Shown piece by piece: positions 18,195 through 29,308 of a stretch of 64,000 nt of DNA. Location of the stretch: contig LR732703.1 of the NCBI GenBank assembly GCA_902506565.1, forward strand, positions 3,702,256-3,766,255. Reading direction: 5' to 3'. The DNA comes from Burkholderiales bacterium 8X (GTDB lineage Bacteria; Pseudomonadota; Gammaproteobacteria; Burkholderiales; Burkholderiaceae_C). The notes beneath the pieces are model-generated. The model made no database searches and was not told where the DNA came from. It saw nothing but the letters and a program-made list of their open reading frames with translations. The translations under genes were made by a program, and so were the position numbers. Numbering within the stretch: position 1 is the stretch's first letter; each line of letters begins with the position of its first letter.

Positions 18195-19835
18195 CTACAT
18201 CCGGAAGATGCCAAAGCGCAGCTCGGGGATCGGCGCATGGCGTGCGGCCGCAAGGCCGAGCGCCAGCACGCGACGGGTATCGGCCGGATCGATGATGCCG
18301 TCGTCCCACAGCCGCGCGGTCGCGTAGTAGGGGTGGCCCTGTACCTCGTACTGCTCGCGGATCGGCGACTTGAAGGCCTCCTCTTCGTCGGCGCTCCACG
18401 CGCCGCCCTTGGCCTCGATGCCGTCGCGCCTGACGGTGGCCAGCACGCTCGCCGCCTGTTCGCCGCCCATCACGCTGATGCGCGCGTTCGGCCAGAGCCA
18501 CAAGAAGCGCGGCGAGAACGCGCGGCCGCACATGCCGTAGTTGCCGGCGCCGAAACTGCCGCCGATGATGATCGTGAACTTGGGCACGTTGACCGTGGCG
18601 ACCGCCGTGACCATCTTGGCGCCGTGCCGCGCGATGCCTTCGTTCTCGTACTTGCGCCCGACCATGAAGCCGGTGATGTTCTGCAGGAAGACCAGCGGAA
18701 TCTTGCGCTGGCCGCAAAGCTCGATGAAGTGCGCGCCCTTCTGCGCCGACTCGCTGAACAGGATGCCGTTGTTGGCGACGATGCCGACCGGCATGCCTTC
18801 GATGTGCGCGAAGCCGCAGACCAGCGTGCTGCCGAAGCGCGCCTTGAACTCGTGGAACTCGCTCGCATCGACGATGCGGGCGATGATTTCCTTCACGTCG
18901 AAGGGCTTGCGGGTATCGGTCGGGATCACGCCGTACAGCTCCTCGGCCGGGAAGACGGGCGGCTCGATGTCGGCGGGGCCGGCCTCCTGCGGGATCGACC
19001 GGGCTTGCGCGCCGCGCGCATTGAGCTGGGCCACCGCCGAGCGGGCCAGCGCGAGCGCGTGCAGGTCGTTCTGCGCCAGGTGGTCGACCACGCCCGAAAG
19101 CCGGGTATGCACGTCGCCGCCGCCCAGGTCCTCTGCGCTCACCACTTCGCCGGTGGCCGCCTTCACGAGCGGCGGGCCGCCCAGGAAGATCGTGCCCTGG
19201 TTCTTGACGATGATCGACTCGTCGCTCATCGCCGGCACGTAGGCGCCGCCGGCGGTGCAGGAACCCATCACCACCGCGACCTGGCCGATGCCCTGCGCGC
19301 TCATGTTGGCCTGGTTGTAGAAGATGCGGCCGAAGTGGTCGCGATCCGGAAAGACCTCGTCTTGGTTCGGCAGGTTGGCGCCGCCGGAATCGACCAGGTA
19401 GATGCACGGCAGCCGGTTCTGCTCCGCGATCTCCTGTGCCCGCAGGTGCTTCTTGACCGTCATCGGGTAGTAGGTGCCGCCCTTCACGGTCGCGTCGTTG
19501 CACACGATCATGCAATCGACGCCGCTCACCCGGCCGATGCCGGCGATGAGCCCGGCGCCCGGCGCGGATTCGGCGCCCTTCGCATCGAGGTACATGCCAT
19601 GCGCCGCCAGCGGAGCGATCTCGAGGAAAGGCGTGCCCGGGTCCAGCAGCTCGGCGACCCGGTCACGCGGCAGCAGCTTGCCGCGGGCGGTGTGCTTGGC
19701 ACGCGCAGCCTCGCCGCCGCCGGCCTCGACCTTGGCGAACTGGACGCGCAAGTCATCGACCAGGGCGCGCATGGCGGCAGCGTTAGCCTGGAAGTCGGCG
19801 GAGCGGGCGTTGAGTTTGGTTTCCAGGATGGTCAT
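18195..19835 (-). CDS. liuB: Methylcrotonyl-CoA carboxylase, carboxyltransferase beta subunit
   Basis: 546 residues in two crotonase-like lobes. It transfers the carboxyl group from biotin to 3-methylcrotonyl-CoA. Motifs: [19 protein letters not shown] at the start, [34 protein letters not shown], the second-lobe [20 protein letters not shown], the [15 protein letters not shown] oxyanion segment, and [16 protein letters not shown] followed by [11 protein letters not shown]. These last segments are characteristic of MccB. The length is typical (about 535). It works with LiuD as an alpha6-beta6 complex in the family. Confidence 0.95.
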   Translation of the reverse strand: MTILETKLNARSADFQANAAAMRALVDDLRVQFAKVEAGGGEAARAKHTARGKLLPRDRVAELLDPGTPFLEIAPLAAHGMYLDAKGAESAPGAGLIAGIGRVSGVDCMIVCNDATVKGGTYYPMTVKKHLRAQEIAEQNRLPCIYLVDSGGANLPNQDEVFPDRDHFGRIFYNQANMSAQGIGQVAVVMGSCTAGGAYVPAMSDESIIVKNQGTIFLGGPPLVKAATGEVVSAEDLGGGDVHTRLSGVVDHLAQNDLHALALARSAVAQLNARGAQARSIPQEAGPADIEPPVFPAEELYGVIPTDTRKPFDVKEIIARIVDASEFHEFKARFGSTLVCGFAHIEGMPVGIVANNGILFSESAQKGAHFIELCGQRKIPLVFLQNITGFMVGRKYENEGIARHGAKMVTAVATVNVPKFTIIIGGSFGAGNYGMCGRAFSPRFLWLWPNARISVMGGEQAASVLATVRRDGIEAKGGAWSADEEEAFKSPIREQYEVQGHPYYATARLWDDGIIDPADTRRVLALGLAAARHAPIPELRFGIFRM

Positions 19836-19948
19836 GGGGTGGGATGGATCGAAGTCGAGAACGGCAGGCGTCGGAAGGTCGAAGCGGTGAATTCGGCGAA
19901 AGCGTTGGCGGGGGTGCGTGGGACGGATGCAGCGTGCATTGCAGCGGT

Positions 19949-21652
<1,704 letters not shown>

Positions 21653-21695
21653 CCGTGTCGTCTCCTGGTGGCAGCGTGCTGGCGGTTCAGGCGTT

Positions 21696-22868
21696 TCAGG
21701 CAGTTTCGGCGAACAGCTCGCGGCCGATCAGCATGCGCCGGATCTCGCTGGTGCCGGCGCCGATCTCGTACAGCTTCGCATCTCGCCACAAGCGGCCGAC
21801 CGCGTAGTCGTTGGTATAGCCGACACCGCCCAGCGCCTGGATCGCCTCGCCCGCCATCCAGGTCGCCTTCTCGGCCGAATAAAGGATGGCGCCGGCAGCG
21901 TCCTTGCGGAAGGTGCGCTGGTGGTCGGCCCGGTCGCAGGCCTTGCCCACCGCGTAAACATAGGCGCGCGTGGCCTGCCAGGTCGAGTACAGGTCGGCCA
22001 GCTTGCCCTGCATCAGCTGGAACTCGCCGATGCTCTGGCCGAACTGCTTGCGCTCGTGCAGATAGGGAAGCACCACGTCCATGCAGGCGGCCATGATGCC
22101 GAGCGGTCCGCCGGAGAGCACCGCGCGCTCGAAGTCGAGGCCACTCATCAGCACCTTGGCGCCCTGGCCCTCGCCGCCCAGCACGTTTTCTTCGGGCACC
22201 TCGCAGTCCTCGAAGAAGAGCGGATAGGTGTTGGAGCCGCGCATGCCCAGCTTGTCGAGCTTGGTGCCCGCCGAGAAGCCGGCAAAGCCTTTCTCGACGA
22301 TGAAGGCGGTCATGCCGCGGGCGCCCATCTCGGTGTCGGTCTTGCCGTAGATGACCAGCGTGTCGGCGTCGCCGCCGTTGGTGATCCACATCTTGCCGCC
22401 GTTGAGCACGTAGCGGTCGCCCTTCTTGTCGGCGCGCAGCTTCATGCTGACCACGTCGGAACCGGCATTGGGCTCGCTCATGGCGAGTGCGCCGACATGT
22501 TCGCCGCTGACCAGCTTGGGCAGGTACTTCTTCTTTTGTGCCTCGGTGCCGTTGCGGTGGATCTGGTTCACGCACAGGTTGGAATGCGCGCCGTACGAGA
22601 GTCCGACCGAGGCCGAGGCACGGGAGACTTCTTCCATCGCGACGATGTGCGCGAGGTAGCCGAGCTCTGTTCCACCGTATTCCTCCTTGACGGTCATGCC
22701 GTGCAGGCCGAGGTCGCCCAGCTTTTTCCAGAGGTCGTGCGGGAACAGGTTGTCGCGATCGATGTCGGCAGCGCGCGGCGCGATTTCTTCGGCGGCGAAT
22801 CGCTGGACGGCGTCTCGCAGGGAATCGATATCTTCGCCAAGGTCGAAGTCGAGGCCGAGGTCTTGCAT
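21696..22868 (-). CDS. liuA: Isovaleryl-CoA dehydrogenase
   Basis: 390-residue FAD enzyme oxidising isovaleryl-CoA to 3-methylcrotonyl-CoA, the first committed step of the operon. The catalytic base is in the position special to this enzyme: Glu247 in [14 protein letters not shown]. The usual acyl-CoA dehydrogenase base site near the C-terminus reads IGAGTSEIR, with no glutamate. Other motifs are [13 protein letters not shown] and the [12 protein letters not shown] flavin helix. ATG is preceded by GGAGACCACCTG. It is the first gene of the minus-strand leucine operon. Confidence 0.96.
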   Translation of the reverse strand: MQDLGLDFDLGEDIDSLRDAVQRFAAEEIAPRAADIDRDNLFPHDLWKKLGDLGLHGMTVKEEYGGTELGYLAHIVAMEEVSRASASVGLSYGAHSNLCVNQIHRNGTEAQKKKYLPKLVSGEHVGALAMSEPNAGSDVVSMKLRADKKGDRYVLNGGKMWITNGGDADTLVIYGKTDTEMGARGMTAFIVEKGFAGFSAGTKLDKLGMRGSNTYPLFFEDCEVPEENVLGGEGQGAKVLMSGLDFERAVLSGGPLGIMAACMDVVLPYLHERKQFGQSIGEFQLMQGKLADLYSTWQATRAYVYAVGKACDRADHQRTFRKDAAGAILYSAEKATWMAGEAIQALGGVGYTNDYAVGRLWRDAKLYEIGAGTSEIRRMLIGRELFAETA

Positions 22869-22924
22869 CAGGTGGTCTCCAGGCAGGGGGCGGAAAGCCG
22901 CAGCTTACGCCCGGCGCCGTAGCA

Positions 22925-22938
22925 ATTGGCGCCACAAT
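22925..22938. promoter_or_regulatory. Short dyad between liuA and the AraC gene
   Basis: ATTG and CAAT arms flank GCGCCA, with an 8-base palindrome TGGCGCCA in the middle. It lies in the ~105-base divergent region, 57 bases before liuA and 36 before the AraC-type gene. It may be an operator for either, but the AraC family more often binds direct repeats. Confidence 0.25.
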
Positions 22939-22973
22939 GGTTGCAGATCACGCCATCCACGATTGCGCACTCG

Positions 22974-24071
22974 ATGAGCTCAGCCCTGTTGCGACCTGCC
23001 CGCCGCGCCGCCACGCCCATGGCCTTCGTGCGAGCGGTAGTAAGGGGCTACGAGCGTTACGGCATTGACCCTGCGGGTGCGCTGGCCGAGGCACAGATCG
23101 CGCCGCGGGAGCTCGAATCGAAAGACGCCCGCATCACTTCCGCGCAGTTCGAAGCCTTGTGCGCCCATGCGATGCAGGAACTCGACGACGAAGCCCTCGG
23201 CTGGTTCTCCCGCCGGCTGCCATGGGGAAGCTACGGCATGTTGTGCCGGGCCTCGCTCGGCGCGCCCGACCTGGGCGTCGCCATCAAGCGATGGTGCCGG
23301 CATCTCCGCCTCTTGACCGACGAGGTCGTGCTTCAGCTGTCGGTCGCCGATGGGCTGGCCACGGTATCGATCGAGGAGCGGAGCCAGCTCGGCGGGTTTC
23401 GCGAGTTCTGCCTCGCATCCAACCTGCGCTTCCTGCACGGCTTCGCCTCGTGGGTGGTGGATTCGCGCCTGTCGCTGCGCTCTGCCAGCTTTCCCTTCGC
23501 GCCGCCTCCACATCGCGATGCCTATTCGCTGATGTTCTGCGACCGGCTCGAATTCAACGCCGCACGCGCCGGCTACAGCTTCGACGAGCGCTACCTGGCG
23601 ATGCCGCTGCAGCGCGACGAACGGGCGCTCCGGTCGATGTTGCGGCGCGCCCTGCCGCTGACGGTCTTGCAATATCGCCGGGATCGCCTGCTCGGCCAAC
23701 GGGTGCGGGAGTTGATCGCCGCGCACGGCGGCGAGGCGGCCACCGCGCCAGCGCTCGCCGGCTGGCTCAACCTGTCGAGCCGCACGCTGCACCGGCAGCT
23801 GGCGGAAGAAGGCGTCTCGCTCCAGGCCCTGAAGGACGATGTTCGGCATTCGCAGGCGGCCGAGCAGTTGCGCCGCACGCAAAAGCCGATCAAGCAGATC
23901 GCGTTGGCGGTCGGATTTCGAAACGAGAAGAGCTTTTCACGCGCCTTTCGAACCTGGTCCGGCCTGACGCCGGGGGCCTTTCGAGCGAGCTCCCGGAACC
24001 CTGGGCTTGCGGCGGGCGACGAAGCGCTCGACCAGGCGCCGGACGGTGTTTTGCACCGCGAGGTTTCGTGA
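22974..24071 (+). CDS. AraC-family transcriptional regulator (arabinose-binding-like N-terminal domain)
   Basis: 365 residues. The N-terminal ligand domain (~15-190) resembles the OruR/ArgR-type domain often annotated as AraC-binding-domain: AFVRAVVRGYERYGIDP and SYGMLCRASLGAPDLG. The C-terminal double helix-turn-helix (~265-350) shows LAGWLNLSSRTLHRQLAEEGVSL-type first helix pair and IKQIALAVGFRNEKSFSRAF for the second. ATG 22974 was preferred; an upstream TTG at 22926 would add 16 unconserved residues. Transcribed away from liuA with only ~105 bases between, so it is the likely regulator of the leucine operon (inference). Confidence 0.85.
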   Translation: MSSALLRPARRAATPMAFVRAVVRGYERYGIDPAGALAEAQIAPRELESKDARITSAQFEALCAHAMQELDDEALGWFSRRLPWGSYGMLCRASLGAPDLGVAIKRWCRHLRLLTDEVVLQLSVADGLATVSIEERSQLGGFREFCLASNLRFLHGFASWVVDSRLSLRSASFPFAPPPHRDAYSLMFCDRLEFNAARAGYSFDERYLAMPLQRDERALRSMLRRALPLTVLQYRRDRLLGQRVRELIAAHGGEAATAPALAGWLNLSSRTLHRQLAEEGVSLQALKDDVRHSQAAEQLRRTQKPIKQIALAVGFRNEKSFSRAFRTWSGLTPGAFRASSRNPGLAAGDEALDQAPDGVLHREVS

Positions 24072-24147
24072 CAAAGTTCAGGCTCGACCGGGAGACAAGC
24101 GCCGGTTCCGCCGCTTGCGGCACGCACCGCGCCCTAGGATCGACGCC

Positions 24148-24345
24148 ATGGACCGACCCGACACCGATAGCTCCGAATACGCCGCCCTGATCGAGTTCGT
24201 GGCCACTTCCGGCCGCTCGCGCGGCCATCCGAAGGTGGAGCAGAAAGCCGGCGAATTGGTCAATCGCATGTGGGGACCCCGAGCCAGCGCGATGACGCAA
24301 AGCCTGGCCGCCATGGCCAAGGCCGCAATCGGCAGCAAGCGCTAA
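24148..24345 (+). CDS. Small hypothetical protein
   Basis: 65 residues beginning MDRPDTDSSEYAALIEFV, soluble and mostly helical, with a basic end (AAIGSKR). No known motif. It ends four bases inside the convergent HAD hydrolase gene (24342-24345). There is no strong ribosome site in front, so the evidence is mainly the uninterrupted frame and codon use matching neighbours. Confidence 0.4.
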   Translation: MDRPDTDSSEYAALIEFVATSGRSRGHPKVEQKAGELVNRMWGPRASAMTQSLAAMAKAAIGSKR

Positions 24346-25064
24346 CTTAGAGTGGTTGCGGCAGGTGTGGCCTGCCCATCCTTCGTCCGCCACTCGCGCA
24401 AGATTCGCGGCAGGTCGGCCATGTCCGTGAAAACCTCCGCGACGCCCATCGACAGCAATGCCTGCGCGCCGCTGTGGCCGGGCTCGCCGGGGCTGTAGCC
24501 GAACACCGTAGCGCCGGCCGCGAGCCCGGCGGTGGCGCCGGTGACCGTGTCCTCGATCACGGCGCAATTCGCCGGGTCGACCTTCAATGCCGCCGCGGCC
24601 GCCAAGTAGACGTCGGGATGGGGCTTGGACCGTGGCGTCTCATGCCCGCTGAAGATCCGGCCCTCGAACACATCGTGGAGGCCGACCTTGCGCAGCTGCA
24701 GCTCGACCTTGTGGCGATCGGCACCCGAGGCGACTGCGATGCGGCCTCCGGCGGCTTCGTACAGCGCCCGGGCCGCGGCCGGCGCGCCCGGCACCTCGAC
24801 CAGCTCGCGGTCCAGCGCGGCATTGCGCCTCGTCCAGAAGCCGGCCAGCCACTCGGGGGTGATCGCGAATCCGGTCTTTTCCAGGATGAGCGGACCCTCG
24901 TCCTTGACGGCCTTGCCGGTGAAGATGCGCATTGATTCCTCGGGGCCGAGCGGCCAGCCGAGCTCGGTCATCATTTCGGCGAGCACCCGGTTGGTGATGG
25001 GTTCGGAATCGACGAGCACGCCGTCGCAATCGAAAAGGACGGCTTCGAAAGGGAAAGGTTTCAT
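24342..25064 (-). CDS. HAD-superfamily phosphatase (beta-phosphoglucomutase/YieH-like)
   Basis: 240 residues with all HAD motifs: FDCDGVLVDSE (nucleophile Asp12, acid Asp14), VASGADRHKVE (motif II), SKPHPDVYL with motif III lysine, and VIEDTVTGATAGLAAG (motif IV). A helical cap lies at ~20-85. The family includes 6-phosphogluconate phosphatase and phosphoglycolate-type enzymes. The substrate cannot be told; the VDSEPI cap start favours the small sugar-phosphate group. Confidence 0.85.
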   Translation of the reverse strand: MKPFPFEAVLFDCDGVLVDSEPITNRVLAEMMTELGWPLGPEESMRIFTGKAVKDEGPLILEKTGFAITPEWLAGFWTRRNAALDRELVEVPGAPAAARALYEAAGGRIAVASGADRHKVELQLRKVGLHDVFEGRIFSGHETPRSKPHPDVYLAAAAALKVDPANCAVIEDTVTGATAGLAAGATVFGYSPGEPGHSGAQALLSMGVAEVFTDMADLPRILREWRTKDGQATPAATTLS

Positions 25065-25104
25065 CCCGCCATCCTAAACAGGCGGAACATCGTCGTACGC
25101 GGCA

Positions 25105-26082
25105 TCAGCTCAGGCCGACGGCGAGCTTGCGATGCCCGGCCTCCGGCCGTTCGGTCGACGCGACCCTGGCGGCCGCGGCCATCCAGCCGTCGAGCCCACC
25201 CGCCAGCACGCGGACGTTCGTGAAGCCCGCCTTCTGTAGCAGCCGCGCCGCTGATACAGCGCCCACGTCGTCCGGGCAATCACAGAAAAGCACCAAATCC
25301 CGACCGCGGAAATCAGCAGGCAAACGCGCGACCAGGTGCGTGGCCGGCATGCCGATCGCGCCCGAAACCGCGCGCGAATCCAGCGACCGCGTGTCCTCGG
25401 AGCGAAGATCGACCAGCACCGGTGGCTGCCCTTGCGCCATGGCTGCGCGCAAAGCCTCGACTTCGATGAACGCGACATCCTCGACGCGTGCGGCCTGCCC
25501 GCGTTGGTGCAGGCGCCAGCCGCCATAAATGGCGAGCATCACCACCATCAGCCCGAAAGCGGCCAGGCCGACGCTCGACAGCAGCGCGAGCACGTCCTCG
25601 ATGGCGCCGTGGAAGGCGCGGCCCAGCATCACGAGCGCCAGCGTCCAGGCGAGCGCGGCACCGGTCTCGTAGGCCAGGAAGCGCGCATTGGTCATGCCCA
25701 TGGCACCGGCCATCGGCGGTGCCACCACCGACACCCCCGGCACGAACTTGGCCGCCAACAGCGAGAGCCCGCCCCAGCGCCCGAGGATCGATTCGCTGCG
25801 GGCCACGCAGGCATCGGCCGAGAGCGAAATGCGGCACAAGAGGCGCAGCACGCGCAACCCCCAACGCCGCCCGGCCAAGAACCAGGCGCCGTCGCCGACC
25901 AGATTGCCGATCAGCGCCGCGGCGACGATGGCCGGCAGCGACACCGTGCCGCCCACGCTGAGCGCGCCGGCGACGATCAGGAACGGCGTGGCCGGCACCG
26001 GCGCGCCGATGCGGGCGAGCAAGGTCGCGACGAAGACCACCAGCGGTCCGTGGGCAGCGAGCAGCGAGACGAGTTGTTCCAT
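25105..26082 (-). CDS. DedA-family membrane protein fused to a rhodanese domain
   Basis: 325 residues. The N-terminal ~200 form a DedA/VTT membrane domain: APVPATPFLIVAGAL re-entrant segment, GNLVGDGAWFLAGRRWG, and the KFVPGVSVVAPPMAGAMGM motif with the functional Arg/Gly pattern partly altered. After a last helix ending at ~215, a cytoplasmic rhodanese domain (~225-315) carries LVDLRSEDTRS and the active-site loop LFCDCPDD with its cysteine, then VRVLAGGLDGWMAA. DedA proteins move phospholipids or undecaprenyl phosphate across membranes; the rhodanese may sense or transfer sulfur. This fusion is known in proteobacteria but its purpose is not. Confidence 0.85.
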   Translation of the reverse strand: MEQLVSLLAAHGPLVVFVATLLARIGAPVPATPFLIVAGALSVGGTVSLPAIVAAALIGNLVGDGAWFLAGRRWGLRVLRLLCRISLSADACVARSESILGRWGGLSLLAAKFVPGVSVVAPPMAGAMGMTNARFLAYETGAALAWTLALVMLGRAFHGAIEDVLALLSSVGLAAFGLMVVMLAIYGGWRLHQRGQAARVEDVAFIEVEALRAAMAQGQPPVLVDLRSEDTRSLDSRAVSGAIGMPATHLVARLPADFRGRDLVLFCDCPDDVGAVSAARLLQKAGFTNVRVLAGGLDGWMAAAARVASTERPEAGHRKLAVGLS

Positions 26083-26098
26083 GGCTTTCCCGATCGAC

Positions 26099-26965
26099 CT
26101 ATTCGCCGTTCCCGGCCCGGCCCTCGGCCGGCACGAAGCCGCTGTTCGAGGCCTCCCGCAACCGGCCGGCCTGCAACCGAAGATCCGAGAAGTAGGCGAG
26201 GCCGTGGCCATGCGTGTTGTCCGCATCGGCCGAGATCGCGACCGCAACCACGTCGGGCATCGCGCCCTGAGCCTCGTCGCCGAAAGCGAGCCGGTAGTCG
26301 GCCAGCAGGTCGCGGCGCTCGGCCAGCCAGCCGCCGGCGGCGGTGGCCGGGCCGGATTCGACCACGATCATGCGCATGCGCTGGGTGAAGGCGTTGACCA
26401 GGGTCGTACCCCGCGCGACCTTCGCGTCCCAGACGTAGCACAGGGCTTCGCTCGGGACGTTTTCGCCGGTGGTCTTTCGGGCCAGCGCCAGCTTGGTGCG
26501 CTCCACGAACGGGAGCCGCTCGGCCGGCAGATCGAAGAACACGCAGAGCTTGGCTGCGCCGTCGTCGCCCTCGCGGGTGCGGAGATCGGCATCGCGGACG
26601 AATTCGCCGACCTTCCAGCGCCACGAGAGGCTGGGCGCCCGATCGAGCGGCACGCGGGTGGCATGTACCAGGTTGCCGTACGAATCGGCGGCTTCCACTT
26701 TGAGCACCCGCTCGCCGCCGACCTCGACCACGTCGAAGCGGGTCGGCGTCTTGTTCGGCAGGCTGCTGAAGCGCCAGCCGCCGGCAACCGGTCCGAGCGG
26801 CGCCGATGCGAACGAGGCGATGCCGGCACGGGCGTCGAGCAGGTTGTCGGCCGCCAAAGCCGGCGAGGCCGAGAAAATTGAAATCAGGAACGCCGGGAGA
26901 AGAAGTGCCGCCTGCAGCCATGCCTGCAGCCGGCGCCGGCTCGAAGACATGCGGTGGATGGCCAT
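26099..26965 (-). CDS. Exported DUF3047 protein
   Basis: 288 residues with a signal peptide: basic start (SSSRRRLQ), hydrophobic core, cleavage likely after SPALA near residue 38. The mature part fits DUF3047: WRFSSLPNKTPTRFDVV, LSWRWKVGEF, LCVFFDLPAERLPF, YVWDAKVARGTTLVN, and AISADADNTHGHGLAYFSDLR. A beta-sandwich carbohydrate-binding-like fold is often inferred for the family; no activity is known. It ends 16 bases before the DedA-rhodanese start, so the two are probably one transcript. Confidence 0.8.
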   Translation of the reverse strand: MAIHRMSSSRRRLQAWLQAALLLPAFLISIFSASPALAADNLLDARAGIASFASAPLGPVAGGWRFSSLPNKTPTRFDVVEVGGERVLKVEAADSYGNLVHATRVPLDRAPSLSWRWKVGEFVRDADLRTREGDDGAAKLCVFFDLPAERLPFVERTKLALARKTTGENVPSEALCYVWDAKVARGTTLVNAFTQRMRMIVVESGPATAAGGWLAERRDLLADYRLAFGDEAQGAMPDVVAVAISADADNTHGHGLAYFSDLRLQAGRLREASNSGFVPAEGRAGNGE

Positions 26966-27199
26966 TGCGCGCTTTCGTTGATCGGTTCGGAGGAGTGGAC
27001 CGAGTGTGCGGGCGACCGGACGAGAGATAAATACCCCGAAAGGAATCGGACTGTGTCTTCTCCGGACACAATCGCGCGCCGCCGAGCGCCGAGCGCCGGA
27101 TCGGCCGGACCTGCCGGATCGGCATAGGCCGATCGGCGCCGTGCGGCGCTTCGGCGCAGGGCGCAGGACGCCGGGCCGAGGCGCGAGGCCGAATGCCTC

Positions 27200-27631
27200 T
27201 TAGTTCAGGTCGCCGTCGACGTAGTACCAGCGGCTGAGCGCGCCGTCGTCTTCCCGCATGAAGCGGCTTCGCTCGTGCAGGCGCGAGGCGACGCCCGCAC
27301 TGCTGCGCCGGCGGGCGACGAACTCGACCTCGGCATGGTCCGCATCGAGTACCGAGCGCGCACGCACCTCGAGCCCGAGCCACTTCACGCCCTCCTCGAA
27401 ATCGATGCTGCCCGGCCGGGTCGACGCATGCCAGGTCGCGAGCAGGTAGGGCGCCTGCTCGCGCACGAAGGCCGTGTAGCGCGAACGCATCAGCGATTCG
27501 GCATCGGGTGCGGGCGTCTGGGCGAAATCGTCCAGGTAGCGGCCGCAGCACTGGAGGTACGGAATCGGGATCTCCCGGCGATCGCTTCGCCCGCAGGGAC
27601 AGGGAGTGCGGGCCGGGGACTGGGAGGACAT
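27200..27631 (-). CDS. YchJ-family (UPF0225) SEC-C-like protein
   Basis: 143 residues. Cysteine motifs CPCGRS (near 11-16) and YLQCCGRYL suit zinc binding, followed by the NTF2-like part: SLMRSRYTAFVRE, LLATWHASTRP, WLGLEVRARS and HERSRFMREDDG. Start 27631 was chosen because the family begins just before the CPCG motif. It is a housekeeping protein of unknown role. The 234 bases downstream up to 26965 hold GC-rich direct repeats (GCGCCGA and CCGGATCGGC units) and no gene I can support. Confidence 0.85.
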   Translation of the reverse strand: MSSQSPARTPCPCGRSDRREIPIPYLQCCGRYLDDFAQTPAPDAESLMRSRYTAFVREQAPYLLATWHASTRPGSIDFEEGVKWLGLEVRARSVLDADHAEVEFVARRRSSAGVASRLHERSRFMREDDGALSRWYYVDGDLN

Positions 27632-27668
27632 GGGCGATCGGACGGTGGGTAGGAGCGCCGTATTGTGG

Positions 27669-29255
27669 CTACTTCGCGGCCGCACCCGGCGCGGGAAGGC
27701 GGCCGAGCACGCGTTCGACCGCCATGCCGAGCGCCAGCAGCCGATGGTCGCTGCCGGCCGGCCCGTCGAATTCGAGGCCCACCGGCAGCTTCGACTCGGC
27801 GCCGATGCCGGCCGGCACCTGCAGCCCCGGGATGCCGGCGTTGCTGCCCGGATCGGTGTTCTGGATCAGGGCGCCGAAGTTCTCCGGGCTGCTGGCCTCG
27901 GCATTCGCCACCAGCGCGACCCGTGGCACGGTCGGGAACACCAGGGCGTCGAGTCGGTTGCGCTTGAAGGTGTCCTCGTAGAGCTTCTGCAAGGCCGGCC
28001 GGGCGTTCCGCATGGCGTTGTCGTAGGCCGGCTTGGCATCGACCAGGCCGCCGCCGGGCGCCGGCAGCTTGCGCGGAATGACGAGGCCGTCGAAGGTGCC
28101 CTTGACATCGGGGCTCGCAGCCGCGGCCGCCAGCTGGTTGATGTCGACACCGGTCTTGTAGCGCGCCAGGTAGGCGACCATGTCGTCATGCGCCTCGTAC
28201 AGCGCAACCGGGAAGCCGACCGCCGAATTCAGCTCCATCAGCTGCGGCATCTCGACCGGCACCAGCGTCGCGCCCGCGGCCTGCAGGCGGGCGAGCGCCG
28301 CGTCCGTCACCGCCTTCGTATCGGCATCGAGGTTGGCATGAAAGGCCGGGACCACGCCCAGCCGCACCCGGCGGAGGTTGGCCGGCCGCGACACCTTGCC
28401 GCCGGCGATCACGCCATCGAGCAGCGCCACGTCGGCGACGGTCGCCGCCATCGGGCCGGCGGTATCCCGGGTGTGGGAGATCGGCGCGATGCCGTCCTGC
28501 GGATAGCGACCCATGGTGGGGCGCAGCGATGCGCAGCCGTTGAAGGCGCAGGGGATGCGCACCGAGCCCCCGGTATCGGTGCCGATCGCGGCCGCCACCA
28601 TTCGCGCGCCGAGGGCCGCGCCGTTGCCCGAAGACGAGCCGCCCGCAATCCGGGTGCTGTCGTAGGCGTTGCGGACGCCGACGTCGGGGCCGCTCTGGAA
28701 AGCGGGGTTGTAGCCGGTGACGCCGAAAGCCAGCTCGTGCATGTGGGTCTTGCCCAGCACGATCGCACCCGCGGCCCGCAGCTTGGCGACCACCGGCGCG
28801 TCCGCCGCCGGCACGAAGCCCTTCAAGGCCGGGGTACCGGCCGTCGCGGGCAGCCCCTGGACCTGGATGTTGTCCTTGATGGCGATCGGCAAGCCGGCCA
28901 GCGGCTTGCAAGCGCCTCCTCGCTTGCGGGCCGCATCGGCCGCCGCCGCATCGCGCATCGCCCCGGCTTCATCGAGGGTGATGAAGGCGTTCAGCTGCGG
29001 CTTGGCCTTGGCTTGGGCCAGGTAGGCCGAGACCAGCTGGACGCTGGTGATCGATCCGGCGCAGAGCCTGCGCGCAGCCTCGGTGGCGCTCAGCGCCGTC
29101 AAGTCGGGCGAAGCTGCGGGTTGCGCAATCGCCGACGTGGCGACCATCGAGCCCGCGGCCACCAGCGCCACCGGCAGCAGCGCACGAAGCCGAAGCAGCG
29201 ACGATGAAGCGCTCCGCGCCGCGCGCAAGGCATCGAATGAGAAAGCAGGAGGCAT
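27669..29255 (-). CDS. Exported amidase-signature hydrolase
   Basis: 528 residues. A long N-terminal signal peptide ends near ATSAIAQPA (about residue 46), so the enzyme is periplasmic. Amidase-signature triad: Lys in [13 protein letters not shown], the cis-Ser in [15 protein letters not shown], and nucleophilic Ser in [11 protein letters not shown]. The C-terminal part ends with [17 protein letters not shown]. Relatives cleave fatty amides, indoleacetamide or small peptides; the substrate here is unknown. It is the last gene in the run that begins with the MerR gene. Confidence 0.88.
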   Translation of the reverse strand: MPPAFSFDALRAARSASSSLLRLRALLPVALVAAGSMVATSAIAQPAASPDLTALSATEAARRLCAGSITSVQLVSAYLAQAKAKPQLNAFITLDEAGAMRDAAAADAARKRGGACKPLAGLPIAIKDNIQVQGLPATAGTPALKGFVPAADAPVVAKLRAAGAIVLGKTHMHELAFGVTGYNPAFQSGPDVGVRNAYDSTRIAGGSSSGNGAALGARMVAAAIGTDTGGSVRIPCAFNGCASLRPTMGRYPQDGIAPISHTRDTAGPMAATVADVALLDGVIAGGKVSRPANLRRVRLGVVPAFHANLDADTKAVTDAALARLQAAGATLVPVEMPQLMELNSAVGFPVALYEAHDDMVAYLARYKTGVDINQLAAAAASPDVKGTFDGLVIPRKLPAPGGGLVDAKPAYDNAMRNARPALQKLYEDTFKRNRLDALVFPTVPRVALVANAEASSPENFGALIQNTDPGSNAGIPGLQVPAGIGAESKLPVGLEFDGPAGSDHRLLALGMAVERVLGRLPAPGAAAK

Positions 29256-29308
29256 GACGGTGATCCCGGGGGTTGACGAAAGCCGCCATCCTGCCCGGTT
29301 CGGGCGTG

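Noticed and set aside
26966..27199. Possible small RNA or riboswitch between the DUF3047 and YchJ genes
   Set aside because: The 234 bases contain GC-rich direct repeats and weak hairpins but no promoter-terminator pair and no known aptamer signature.
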